Assembly: GCA_947498055.1 (NCBI GenBank)
Contig: CANMJA010000007.1
Coordinates: 62,001-126,000 of the forward strand
Origin: an uncultured Tenacibaculum sp.
GTDB lineage: Bacteria; Bacteroidota; Bacteroidia; Flavobacteriales; Flavobacteriaceae
DNA: 64,000 nt
Direction: 5' to 3'
Below, in pieces: positions 1-8,290 of this stretch. Under the pieces are notes generated by a model, which was not told the origin of the DNA, searched no databases, and saw only the letters and a program-made list of their open reading frames with translations. Positions within the stretch are counted from its first letter, which is position 1. Each line of letters starts with the position of its first letter. Made by a program: the position numbers and the translations under genes.

Positions 1-396
1 TACTTTTTTTCCTAATTTTAAAGAAACTTCAGATATTTTTCCTTCAACTACAATTTCATCTAATTTTTTAGAACTTTCATGTAAAATAATCGTTTCTAAT
101 ATTATTTTTTGACTAGCTTTGGTAATTACAATTTCTTTTAAAAAATCTTCAAAACCAATATATTCCACTTTTAAAACATAAACCCCTTTTTCTATTTTAT
201 TAAAACTAAACTTTCCTTCCTCATCTGTTACTATACCTTCCATTAATTTATCTTCCGAATTTTTTAATATAACTGTTGCATAAGGTAATCCTGTTTTAAG
301 ATCATCAATAATTTTTCCTGATACTGTTGCATTTTGACCATATAATAAACTACTGCTTATTAATACATAAAAAAAGAGTTGAATAATTGATTTCAT
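1..396 (-). CDS. Outer-membrane TonB-dependent receptor-like protein, N-terminal part (runs off left edge)
   Basis: A leftward reading frame starts at the ATG at 394-396 and stays open to base 1 (132 codons visible). Residues 1-20 form a signal peptide ending LLYGQ. A carboxypeptidase-regulatory-like beta-sandwich follows at about 24-105, recognisable from the GKIIDD, TDEEGKF and YIGFED motifs. The segment LDEIVVEGKISEVSLKLGKK marks the join to a plug or barrel domain, as in Bacteroidota outer-membrane beta-barrel family receptors. The protein would sit in the outer membrane. Substrate and full length cannot be judged because the rest lies outside the window. It is divergent from the histidine kinase gene at 538 and may be controlled from the shared 141-bp gap. 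Confidence 0.8.
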   Translation of the reverse strand, partial: MKSIIQLFFYVLISSSLLYGQNATVSGKIIDDLKTGLPYATVILKNSEDKLMEGIVTDEEGKFSFNKIEKGVYVLKVEYIGFEDFLKEIVITKASQKIILETIILHESSKKLDEIVVEGKISEVSLKLGKKV

Positions 397-469
397 AATT
401 TTTTAAACTTTAATTTTCTTCAAATTTCAGAGATACTTACTCTTTTTTAATTGAAAACTATATGAACGA

Positions 470-498
470 CTCTAACACTTTGTAAACTGCTCTAACTC
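470..498. promoter_or_regulatory. Tandem direct repeat, candidate LytTR-type operator
   Basis: The motif CTCTAACNC occurs twice, at 470-478 and 490-498, exactly 20 bp apart (two helical turns). Read on the other strand it is GNGTTAGAG twice. LytTR regulators such as AgrA and AlgR typically bind pairs of about 9-bp direct repeats containing GTT, spaced by about two turns. A LytTR regulator gene lies just downstream (2230-2928), so autoregulation, or control of the divergent receptor gene, is inferred. Confidence 0.5.
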
Positions 499-537
499 CT
501 TCATTTTTTTAAATATCTTTACCATAGATATTTCATC

Positions 538-2226
538 ATGAAAAAATTTATTTACATAGCCTTGCTTTTATTCTTATGTTCTTGTCAAATAAATAAGCGC
601 CCAGATTTACTTTTTGAAAATAAATCGGAAGTAATGTATAAAATAGGAGATCATAAAAGTTGGAGTAAAAAAGATTTTGATGATAAAAGTTGGTCATCAA
701 AAAAAATGATTCCAGAAGGAAATGGTTTGTTTTGGGCAAGAAAAACTATTAATATATTAAAACAACCAGACTCCCTAGAACTTACAGGTATCGCAATTCA
801 TGCATTTGGTGCTTATGAAGTGTTTTGGGACGGCATTTTAATTGGTAAAAATGGAACACCCGGTAAAGAGGCTCACTCTAAAAAAATAGGTGTTACCGAT
901 AATAAATTTCATATACCAAATCATTTATTAAAAATAGGAGAACATTCTTTGGCTTTAAGAATGTCTCAACTATATGAAAAAAAAGATAAAAGAGGAATTT
1001 ATATCTATGTTTTAAATTACAATTATTTAATTACCAATAAGCTTATTAATACAATTTTTATAAATATTTTGGCGGGTGCTTTTCTTTTAACCAGTCTTTA
1101 TTATTTATTACTATTTATAAACGATAGAAAACAACTAGGCACGCTTCTTTTCAGCTTAACTAGTTTCTTATTTTTTCTTTTGATAATTGCAGAATATATA
1201 AAATTTTATATACCTATTCATTATTCAAATTTTATTTTACGTTTAAAAATTATTGGAACTTTAACATTATTTATATCGTTTTTGGTACCCTATTATTTCG
1301 TTGTACAATTTTCTTTAAAAAATCGTAAACAATTTACTATAATATATTCAATCATTTTAACATCAATATATTTATTTTACTCAAAATCATATGATTACAC
1401 GGCTATAACTTTATCTCAAATGATGTGGTTTTCCTCCATTTTAATTATTAGTTATGCCATATATACAAAAAGAAAAGCTGCTATTATTGTATTAATTGGA
1501 CTAATATTTAGTTTTTTTATTTATCAAATTTCTATTTATGATATTAGTTTATTTGTTAGCTTTAGTATTATTACCCTTTGTATGTTTTATTTATTATCGG
1601 TAAAATTAAAAGAACAACGACTTGCTTTTGAACATTCTATTGCCGAATCTACTCGATTGCGTTATGAACTTTTAAAGAAAAATATTCAACCTCACTTTTT
1701 AATGAATACTTTAACTTCTTTAATTGATTGGGTAGAAGAGAGTCCAGAAAAAGGAGTTGAATTTATTGAAGCTTTAGCTTTAGAGTTTGATTTACTAAAT
1801 CAAGTAGAAGATCAAAAACTAATACCTATTTCTCAAGAAATTGCTCTTTGTAAAAGTCATTTAAATATTATGAGATACAGAAAAGAAATTGATTATCAAT
1901 GGGAAACAGAAGGAGATATCGAAAATGAATTACTAAAAATTCCACCAGCAATCATTCATACGTTATTAGAAAATGGCATAACGCATTGTAAACCAATAGA
2001 AAACAATAGTATGAAATTTAAACTAATCATTAAAAACGATCTAAAAAAACTGCAATACACTTTTTTAACCTACGCTAAAGTTAGAAATACTGAAAAAGAA
2101 CGAAAAGGAGGCACTGGTTTTAAATATATTAAAGCAAGATTAAGTGAAAGCTATGGAAACAAATGGCAGTTTACTTCAGAGGCTGAAAATCATGGATGGA
2201 AAAATATAATTATCATAGAAAAATAA
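538..2226 (+). CDS. LytS-type sensor histidine kinase with lipoprotein-like N-terminus and multi-pass membrane domain
   Basis: 562 aa. The N-terminus has a lipobox-like end (FLCSC, Cys16). An extracytoplasmic region at about 40-165 with paired DDKSW and GLFWARK motifs resembles the jelly-roll sensor domains fused to 7TM receptors. About seven hydrophobic segments follow at roughly 170-360. The cytoplasmic part is a His_kinase (LytS/YehU) domain with phospho-acceptor His386 in KKNIQPHFLMNTL and an N-box Asn479 in LENGITH. The usual Asp/Asn-x-Gly ATP-binding box is not recognisable; only GGTGFKYIKARL remains as a glycine-rich lid. The partner LytTR regulator starts 3 bp after the stop, so the two form one transcription unit. 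The sensed ligand is unknown. Confidence 0.85.
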   Translation: MKKFIYIALLLFLCSCQINKRPDLLFENKSEVMYKIGDHKSWSKKDFDDKSWSSKKMIPEGNGLFWARKTINILKQPDSLELTGIAIHAFGAYEVFWDGILIGKNGTPGKEAHSKKIGVTDNKFHIPNHLLKIGEHSLALRMSQLYEKKDKRGIYIYVLNYNYLITNKLINTIFINILAGAFLLTSLYYLLLFINDRKQLGTLLFSLTSFLFFLLIIAEYIKFYIPIHYSNFILRLKIIGTLTLFISFLVPYYFVVQFSLKNRKQFTIIYSIILTSIYLFYSKSYDYTAITLSQMMWFSSILIISYAIYTKRKAAIIVLIGLIFSFFIYQISIYDISLFVSFSIITLCMFYLLSVKLKEQRLAFEHSIAESTRLRYELLKKNIQPHFLMNTLTSLIDWVEESPEKGVEFIEALALEFDLLNQVEDQKLIPISQEIALCKSHLNIMRYRKEIDYQWETEGDIENELLKIPPAIIHTLLENGITHCKPIENNSMKFKLIIKNDLKKLQYTFLTYAKVRNTEKERKGGTGFKYIKARLSESYGNKWQFTSEAENHGWKNIIIIEK

Positions 2227-2229
2227 AAG

Positions 2230-2928
2230 ATGCGTATTTTAATTATTGAAGACGAAAATAGAATAGCAAAAAGAATAGAAAGAATGACTAAAGATTTCTT
2301 TTTAAACATTTTAAAAAATATTACTTGTATTAATTCTCTAAATGAAGGCATTGAGTATATACAAAATAATGAACTTGATTTGGTATTACTAGATTTAAAC
2401 TTAAATGGAGAAAATGGATTTGAAATATTAAAAAAAAGTGTTTCAGAATCCTTTCATACAATCATTATTTCTGCAAATAAGCAGGAAGCTTTAACTGCTT
2501 TTGAATATGGTGTTTTAGATTTTGTTCCTAAACCTTTTAATAAAAATAGATTAGAACAAGCATTTAATAGAATAGTAAAAAAAGAAGAAGTTACTACCGA
2601 AAATCTTCAATTTTTAGCTATAAAAAAGCGTTCAGGTATACAATTAATAAATATTAATAATGTACTATATATAAAGGGTGCTGGTGTTTATACTGAAATT
2701 TATTTAGACAATGGTAAAAAAGAATTGCATGATAAGTCTTTAGAAAAACTATCTCAATTATTACCAAAAACCTTTCAACGAATTCATAAATCTTATTTAG
2801 TAAAAATTAATGAAATTAAAGAAATAATAGTTCAAACTGGCAGTAAATACTCTATAGAATTAAAAAATAAAGAAATTTTACCTGTTGGTAGAACTAAATA
2901 TAAATTACTGAAAGAGAAATTAATATAA
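2230..2928 (+). CDS. LytTR-family response regulator
   Basis: 232 aa. The receiver domain at 1-118 has the acidic pocket EDE (7-9), phospho-acceptor Asp55 in LVLLDLNLNG and conserved Lys101 in FVPKPF. A LytTR DNA-binding domain fills about 128-230, with typical HDKSLEKL and FQRIHKSYLVKIN motifs. The gene begins 3 bp after the LytS-type kinase gene, which should be its cognate sensor. The tandem site at 470-498 upstream of the kinase is a plausible target, so the pair may regulate itself or the divergent receptor gene. Target genes elsewhere cannot be inferred. Confidence 0.92.
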   Translation: MRILIIEDENRIAKRIERMTKDFFLNILKNITCINSLNEGIEYIQNNELDLVLLDLNLNGENGFEILKKSVSESFHTIIISANKQEALTAFEYGVLDFVPKPFNKNRLEQAFNRIVKKEEVTTENLQFLAIKKRSGIQLININNVLYIKGAGVYTEIYLDNGKKELHDKSLEKLSQLLPKTFQRIHKSYLVKINEIKEIIVQTGSKYSIELKNKEILPVGRTKYKLLKEKLI

Positions 2929-2960
2929 TTAAATAGACTTTAAAAAATAAAGAAATTTTA
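2860..2960. repeat. 21-bp direct repeat spanning the end of the LytTR gene
   Basis: The 21-base sequence at 2860-2880, inside the LytTR coding sequence, recurs exactly at 2940-2960, 12 bp after the stop codon. The copies are 80 bp apart. Both are very AT-rich (TTAAAAAATAAAG...). It may be a trace of a partial 3'-end duplication or chance in AT-rich DNA. Confidence 0.6.
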
Positions 2961-2990
2961 TGATGGTAAGTTAATTTTTTAAGTTGTTTG

Positions 2991-3169
2991 TTATTTTAAA
3001 ATTCCTTTCTTTTTCATAGCTAGAATGTCTTTTAAAATAACTTCTTTATTTAAATAATTGGTAAACTTTTAAAATAGCTAATCATTAAAAAACCTAAAAT
3101 TAAAATTGCAGAAAATGTTATGATTAAAAATTTAGCATAAGTAAAAACTTTATTTGTTTTTTTCATCAT
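2991..3169 (-). pseudogene. Small membrane protein gene, apparently frameshifted
   Basis: On the minus strand an ATG at 3167-3169 opens a 39-aa frame (stop 3050-3052). It encodes a short basic start, MMKKTNKVFTYAKF, and one hydrophobic helix (LIITFSAILILGFLMI). A different frame, entered near the AAAA run just before this stop, continues with YLNKEVILKDILAMKKKG and ends with a stop at 2991. Joined by one shift, they give a coherent protein of about 58 aa: a membrane helix plus a charged tail. This looks like a broken small gene or a sequencing indel; I do not recognise a family. The rest of the 2929-3414 gap shows only AT-rich sequence, a 21-bp repeat and the fabG terminator. Confidence 0.35.
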
Positions 3170-3359
3170 TATAAATATTTAAATACTATTAAACTTCTAA
3201 TGTGATTTATAACTAATTTAAAAAACCACATAAAACTTCTAACTATCTTTTTATGATAAGATGTACTTATATAATAACGAATAATTATTAGTTCTATTAT
3301 TAATACAATTAACTTTAAAAAAGACCTACTCTAATTTCTGTTTATTTATTAAAAAATAA

Positions 3360-3389
3360 AAAAGAGAGCTAATAAAATAGCTCTCTTTT
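3360..3389 (-). terminator. Intrinsic terminator of fabG
   Basis: An 11-bp perfect stem (AAAAGAGAGCT / AGCTCTCTTTT) with an 8-nt loop is followed on the minus strand by a T-rich run. It lies 26 bp after the fabG stop. Confidence 0.85.
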
Positions 3390-3414
3390 CATAAAATTAT
3401 ATTTTAAGTACTCT

Positions 3415-4161
3415 TTAAGTTAACATACCTCCATCAACAGATAAAGTTTGTCCAGTTACATAAGCACTCATATCTGAAGCTAAAAAAACACATGCATTAG
3501 CTACATCTTCAGCAGTTCCTCCCCTTTTTAAAGGAATCTCATTTCTCCATCCTTCTACCACTTTTTCATCTAATTTAGCAGTCATTTCTGTTTCTATAAA
3601 ACCAGGAGCAACTACATTACTTCTAATGTTACGCGAACCTAATTCTAATGCTACTGATTTAGAAAAACCTAAAATACCTGCTTTAGATGCTGCATAATTA
3701 GCCTGTCCTGCATTTCCTTTTAAACCTACTACAGAACTCATGTTAATAATAGAACCTTTGCGTTGTTTCATCATTGGACGAATTACCGCTTTTGTTAAAT
3801 TAAAAACCGATTTTAAATTTACTTGTATTACCTTATCAAAATCATCTTCAGAAATACGCATTAGTAAATTATCTTTGGTTATACCTGCGTTATTTACTAA
3901 AACATCAATAGTATCAAATTCTTCTAGTACGTTTTTAGCTAATTCTTGAGCTGCATCAAACTCTGCTGCGTTAGATTGGTATCCCTTTGCTTTCACCCCT
4001 AAATTTATTAATTCCTCTTCAAGAGCATTTGCTGCATCTACAGAAGAATTATAAGTAAAAGCTACATTTGCACCTTGCTTAGCAAATTCTATTGCTATTC
4101 CTCTACCAATACCTCTTGTAGCACCAGTAATAATTGCAGTTTTATTTTCTAAAAGTTTCAT
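3415..4161 (-). CDS. fabG: 3-oxoacyl-[acyl-carrier-protein] reductase
   Basis: 248 aa, normal length for FabG. This short-chain dehydrogenase/reductase makes the NADPH-dependent reduction of 3-oxoacyl-ACP in type II fatty acid synthesis. The cofactor motif TGATRGIG is at 12-19 and NNAG at 90-93. The catalytic Ser (142/143), Tyr156 and Lys160 sit in MSSVVG and YAASK. The C-terminus ends TLSVDGGM, typical of the family. It appears monocistronic: the upstream M16 peptidase has its own terminator, a TATATTTG promoter element follows at 4192-4199, and a strong terminator closes the gene. Other SDR oxidoreductases look similar, but the motif set fits FabG well. Confidence 0.92.
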   Translation of the reverse strand: MKLLENKTAIITGATRGIGRGIAIEFAKQGANVAFTYNSSVDAANALEEELINLGVKAKGYQSNAAEFDAAQELAKNVLEEFDTIDVLVNNAGITKDNLLMRISEDDFDKVIQVNLKSVFNLTKAVIRPMMKQRKGSIINMSSVVGLKGNAGQANYAASKAGILGFSKSVALELGSRNIRSNVVAPGFIETEMTAKLDEKVVEGWRNEIPLKRGGTAEDVANACVFLASDMSAYVTGQTLSVDGGMLT

Positions 4162-4191
4162 TTATTTAATTGTTTGTTTACATATAGGTTT

Positions 4192-4199
4192 CAAATATA
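4192..4199 (-). promoter_or_regulatory. Candidate -7 element of the fabG promoter
   Basis: The minus strand reads TATATTTG, a full match to the Bacteroidota TAnnTTTG element, about 30 bp upstream of the fabG ATG and just after the M16 peptidase terminator. No clear TTG is visible at the -33 position. Confidence 0.5.
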
Positions 4200-4205
4200 A
4201 ATATA

Positions 4206-4241
4206 AAAATCCCGCTAAAGAAGATTCTAAAGCGGGATTTT
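4206..4241 (-). terminator. Intrinsic terminator of the M16 peptidase gene
   Basis: Arms AAAATCCCGCT and AGCGGGATTTT form a GC-rich stem followed on the minus strand by T-rich sequence. It is placed 25 bp after the M16 peptidase stop and ahead of the fabG promoter. Confidence 0.9.
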
Positions 4242-4265
4242 TAGTTTAAAATTCTATAGAATTAA

Positions 4266-7235
4266 TTACGATTTTATTTTCTTTTTATCTACATAATTAA
4301 ATAAATAATCTACATCTAATTCTTTAATCTTACCTAGCTTTTGTAAAGATTCTACATCTAAATCTTTTTTGTTACCAATAACCATGATATTATAAGATTC
4401 TCCTTTAATATTTTTATCAAAAAAGGCTTTTAAATCTTTAACTGTCATATTTTTAATCGTGTTGTACATTTCTTCACGGTTATCATTATCTATCCCTAAT
4501 TTCTTTAATCTTTCATAAGACCAAAAAATACCAGACTTAGTAATTCTTTGTGCTGCCAATTTCTTTAAAGTAGCTTCTTTTGCTGCCTTAAATTGCTTTT
4601 CTGCTTCTGGCATATCATTCATTAAATCCATCATAGCATCTACAGCTTGTCCTAACTTATTAGCTTGTGTACCAACATATGCATAAATATAATTTGAATC
4701 CTCTTTTTTAGAAGCATTACTGTAAGAAGCAAAAGCAGAATAAGCTAATGATTTAGATTCTCTTATTTCTTGAAAAACAATAGAAGATAATCCACTACCA
4801 AAATAGGTGTTAAATAATGTAGATGCTGCCATGTTTTTAGGATCGAAAGCATCTCCTTTAGCTAAAAATAACATTTCTGTTTGCACCATTTCATAATCAG
4901 AGAAAAACACATTTCCTCCAGTTTCTGTTTCTACATATTTTTTAGCTTCTGGATATTCTTTTAACTCTCCGTATAACTTATGACTTGTATCTAAAGCTGT
5001 TACTGCTGCATCTACATCTTTACCATAATAGAAAACTCGTTGTTTATAGTTTTTCATATCTTTCACTATTTTAACCAACTCTTCAGGATTTATAGCTTTC
5101 AATTCATCTATTTGCATGATATCTCTTAATCGAGAATTTTCTCCATACATTCCATAGTTCATTAAACCGTTCCAAAGAATATTTCCTTTTTGGGTTTTAC
5201 CATTTTGTCGACCTTTATATATTTTTTCTACATACTTATCATAAGCTCCTTGGTCTGCTTTAGCATTATCCCATAAGTGTTCTAATAACTCTAAGCCTTT
5301 AGGTAAGTTTTCTTTTAATCCATTTAATCCAACATACGTTTTATCATCTGTAGCAACCACATAATAAGATACACCTAATTTATAAAACTCTTTCTTTAAT
5401 TCTTCATTAGTATACTTATCTGTTCCTAAATATTCTAGATAACCTGCAGCTAAACTCAATTTCTTATCGTTATCACTACCCATATCAAAAATAATATTCA
5501 TGTCAAATAAATCGTTATTCTTGTTTACTACATAAGAAACCTTAATATTATTTGCTGTTTTAACTTCCTTAATTGCAGTTTTATAGTCTATAAACTTTGG
5601 TAATAATGGTGCAGACTCTAATTTATTAAAAGTAGTTAAAAACTCTGAACTTTTTCCTCTATTTAATTTTACAGGAGTTATTCCTGGATTTTCTACTTTA
5701 ACAATATTCTTATCTTCTCCTTTTCTTTTGTAAGTTACTACATAGTTATTTTGATAAAATTTATTTGCAAAATCTACCAACTCTTTTTTCTTTATCTTTT
5801 TTAAATCGTCTAAAAATTTAACTTTATCTTCCCATTTTTCATGATGAATAAAAGCATCTACATAGGCGTTCGCTAAAGCAGTATTATTTTGATACTGTCT
5901 GGTTTGAGTCAATTTTAAATCATTTACCACTGCTTCTATCATCCATTCATCAAACTCTCCTTTTTTTAACTTTTCTATTTCACCTAATAAAAGAGTTTTC
6001 ACTTCATCTAAATTCTGTCCTGTTTTTGGAGAACCAGTAAATTCGTGATATCCATAATCATTTAAAAATGTAGGAGAACAATTAGCTCTCTGTACTACTT
6101 GTTTTTGATTTAAATTTAAATCAATTAAACCTGCTTCTCCATTTGCCATAATCATATCACATAAAGTCACATACTTCATTTCTTCAGTATTTACTCCCTT
6201 AGAACGAAAGGCTATAGAAATATTCTCAGAAGTAGGTCCAAAAACTTCTTTTACAATTGGTGCAGCAATCGGTTCTTCTTTGGCTAATGTAGGATGTGTT
6301 AACTCTTTCTTTTCAAACTTACCAAAAGTTTCTTTTATTTTATTAATGGTAGCATCATACTCTAAATCTCCAACTAAAACAATAGCCATATTATTAGGTA
6401 CATAATAAGTATTAAAATAATCATGAATGTCTACCATTGAAGGGTTTTTTAAGTGCTCTGCTTTACCAATAGTCGTTTGTTGACCATATGGATGATTAGG
6501 AAATATCCCATCTAACATAGCCGCATAACGTTTTCTAAAGTCACTATCTTGACCTCTATTAAATTCTTCAAAAACAGCTTCTAATTCTGTATGAAACAAT
6601 CTTAAAACTAAAGTACTAAAACGTTCAGATTCTAAGGTTAACCATTTATCTAATTCATTTGCTGGTATTTTATTTTTATAAACAGTTTCTTCAAACCAGG
6701 TATGTGCATTCGTACCTGTTGCTCCTAAAGAGCTAACCATTTTGTCATATTCATTAGCAATAGAATGATTAGATGCTTCTAAAGAAACCTTATCTATTTC
6801 TTTATAGATTTCTTTCTTTTTTTCTACATCTTCTTCTGTTCTGTATTGTTCATATAAAACTGATATCTTATCTAAATATTCTTTTTCTTTTTCCCAGTCA
6901 GACGTTCCTATTTTATGAGTTCCTTTAAACACCATGTGCTCTAAATAGTGAGCTAAACCTGTAGATTCTTTAGGATCGTAATTAGAACCTGCTCTAACAG
7001 CAACATAAGTTTGTATTTTAGGCTCATCTGTATTTTTACTTAAATACACTTTTAATCCGTTTTCTAAAGTATATAAACGTAAACCTGTAGGATCGTTGGT
7101 TACTGTTTCATAAACAGTACCTGAGGCATCTTTTTTTTGTTCTACTTTCACTTCTTTTTTTGAAGTAGAAGGCTTCTTACAACTAAATGCAGCAATAAAT
7201 ACTATGCTACATAATAGCAATTTAGTTTTTTTCAT
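4266..7235 (-). CDS. M16-family zinc metallopeptidase, lipoprotein
   Basis: 989 aa. A lipoprotein signal peptide ends AAFSC (Cys19), so the enzyme is probably anchored to a membrane facing the periplasm. The first M16 unit carries the inverted zinc motif HxxEH (His96-Tyr-Leu-Glu99-His100, within GLAHYLEHMVFKGT), with the third ligand expected in the ELEAVFEEFNRG segment. Three more M16-type modules follow without a second zinc motif. This is the usual architecture of pitrilysin/insulinase-like proteins with one active and one inactive half. It probably degrades peptides in the envelope; the substrate is unknown. The gene is flanked by terminators on both sides and is likely transcribed alone. 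Confidence 0.9.
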   Translation of the reverse strand: MKKTKLLLCSIVFIAAFSCKKPSTSKKEVKVEQKKDASGTVYETVTNDPTGLRLYTLENGLKVYLSKNTDEPKIQTYVAVRAGSNYDPKESTGLAHYLEHMVFKGTHKIGTSDWEKEKEYLDKISVLYEQYRTEEDVEKKKEIYKEIDKVSLEASNHSIANEYDKMVSSLGATGTNAHTWFEETVYKNKIPANELDKWLTLESERFSTLVLRLFHTELEAVFEEFNRGQDSDFRKRYAAMLDGIFPNHPYGQQTTIGKAEHLKNPSMVDIHDYFNTYYVPNNMAIVLVGDLEYDATINKIKETFGKFEKKELTHPTLAKEEPIAAPIVKEVFGPTSENISIAFRSKGVNTEEMKYVTLCDMIMANGEAGLIDLNLNQKQVVQRANCSPTFLNDYGYHEFTGSPKTGQNLDEVKTLLLGEIEKLKKGEFDEWMIEAVVNDLKLTQTRQYQNNTALANAYVDAFIHHEKWEDKVKFLDDLKKIKKKELVDFANKFYQNNYVVTYKRKGEDKNIVKVENPGITPVKLNRGKSSEFLTTFNKLESAPLLPKFIDYKTAIKEVKTANNIKVSYVVNKNNDLFDMNIIFDMGSDNDKKLSLAAGYLEYLGTDKYTNEELKKEFYKLGVSYYVVATDDKTYVGLNGLKENLPKGLELLEHLWDNAKADQGAYDKYVEKIYKGRQNGKTQKGNILWNGLMNYGMYGENSRLRDIMQIDELKAINPEELVKIVKDMKNYKQRVFYYGKDVDAAVTALDTSHKLYGELKEYPEAKKYVETETGGNVFFSDYEMVQTEMLFLAKGDAFDPKNMAASTLFNTYFGSGLSSIVFQEIRESKSLAYSAFASYSNASKKEDSNYIYAYVGTQANKLGQAVDAMMDLMNDMPEAEKQFKAAKEATLKKLAAQRITKSGIFWSYERLKKLGIDNDNREEMYNTIKNMTVKDLKAFFDKNIKGESYNIMVIGNKKDLDVESLQKLGKIKELDVDYLFNYVDKKKIKS

Positions 7236-7260
7236 AATTTATAGTTTTTGATTGAAAATA

Positions 7261-7296
7261 TAAAATCCATCGAATTTACAAATTCGATGGATTTTA
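7261..7296 (-). terminator. Intrinsic terminator of sucD
   Basis: A 16-bp perfect stem (TAAAATCCATCGAATT with its complement) and a 4-nt loop lie between the sucD stop and the M16 peptidase start, followed on the minus strand by T-rich sequence. Confidence 0.85.
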
Positions 7297-7347
7297 ATAA
7301 GTTAAATTAATAATAATTTAACATTTATTGATAAAAATCAATGAATT

Positions 7348-8223
7348 TTAAGCCAATACCTTAGCTACCATTTCACCAATTTTCGCAGGAGATTCTACAA
7401 CGTGAACTCCATTTTCTGCTAAAATTTTCATTTTTGCTTGTGCTGTATCATCTGCACCACCAACAATTGCACCAGCATGTCCCATTGTTCTACCAGCAGG
7501 CGCAGTTTGTCCAGCAATAAAACCAATAACTGGTTTACGATTTCCATCTGCTTTAATCCAACGTGCTGCTTCAGCTTCTAACTGACCACCTATTTCACCA
7601 ATCATTACAATTGCTTCCGTTTCTTCGTCATTCATTAATAACTCAACAGCTTCCTTAGTAGTTGTTCCAATAATAGGATCTCCACCAATACCAATAGCTG
7701 TAGTAATACCAAACCCTTGTTTTACAACTTGATCTGCGGCTTCATAAGTTAATGTACCAGATTTAGATACAATACCCACTTTACCTTTTTTAAAGATAAA
7801 CCCTGGCATAATACCTACTTTAGCTTCGTCTGGAGTTATTACACCTGGACAGTTTGGCCCAACTAAAGTACAATCCTCTTTAGCATCTATATATGATTTC
7901 ACTTTTACCATATCGGCAGTAGGAATTCCTTCTGTAATACAAATAATTACTTTAATTCCTGCTTCTGCAGACTCTAAAATAGCGTCAGCAGCAAAAGCTG
8001 GTGGTACGAAAATAATAGAAGTATCTGCTCCTACCTTTTGAACAGACTCATCTACTGTATTAAAAACAGGTTTACCTAAATGCTCTTGTCCTCCTTTACC
8101 TGGTGTTACACCTCCTACAATATTAGTTCCATATTCAATCATTTGACCAGCATGGAAAGTTCCTTCACTTCCTGTAAAACCTTGTACAATAATTTTTGAA
8201 TCTTTATTTACTAAAACGCTCAT
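7348..8223 (-). CDS. sucD: Succinate-CoA ligase (ADP-forming), alpha subunit
   Basis: 291 aa, full length. The alpha subunit binds CoA and carries the phospho-histidine of the TCA-cycle reaction succinyl-CoA + ADP + Pi to succinate + CoA + ATP. The N-terminal CoA-binding fold has GFTGSEGTFH and GGVTPGKGG; the centre has VGPNCPGVI; and the active His249 lies in GRTMGHAGAIVGG. The beta subunit gene (sucC) is not adjacent, so the two subunits are encoded separately here. It has its own promoter (8249-8279) and terminator. Confidence 0.96.
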   Translation of the reverse strand: MSVLVNKDSKIIVQGFTGSEGTFHAGQMIEYGTNIVGGVTPGKGGQEHLGKPVFNTVDESVQKVGADTSIIFVPPAFAADAILESAEAGIKVIICITEGIPTADMVKVKSYIDAKEDCTLVGPNCPGVITPDEAKVGIMPGFIFKKGKVGIVSKSGTLTYEAADQVVKQGFGITTAIGIGGDPIIGTTTKEAVELLMNDEETEAIVMIGEIGGQLEAEAARWIKADGNRKPVIGFIAGQTAPAGRTMGHAGAIVGGADDTAQAKMKILAENGVHVVESPAKIGEMVAKVLA

Positions 8224-8248
8224 TGGTTTATTTTTAATTTAAGTGTAG

Positions 8249-8279
8249 CAAAAATAACTTTTTAATTGAGTTTAACCAA
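8249..8279 (-). promoter_or_regulatory. sucD promoter (Bacteroidota type)
   Basis: On the minus strand TTG (8277-8279) is followed after 20 bp by TATTTTTG (8249-8256), a full match to the -33 TTG / -7 TAnnTTTG consensus. The predicted RNA start leaves a leader of about 20 nt before the sucD ATG. Confidence 0.75.
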
Positions 8280-8290
8280 TTAAATTAATG

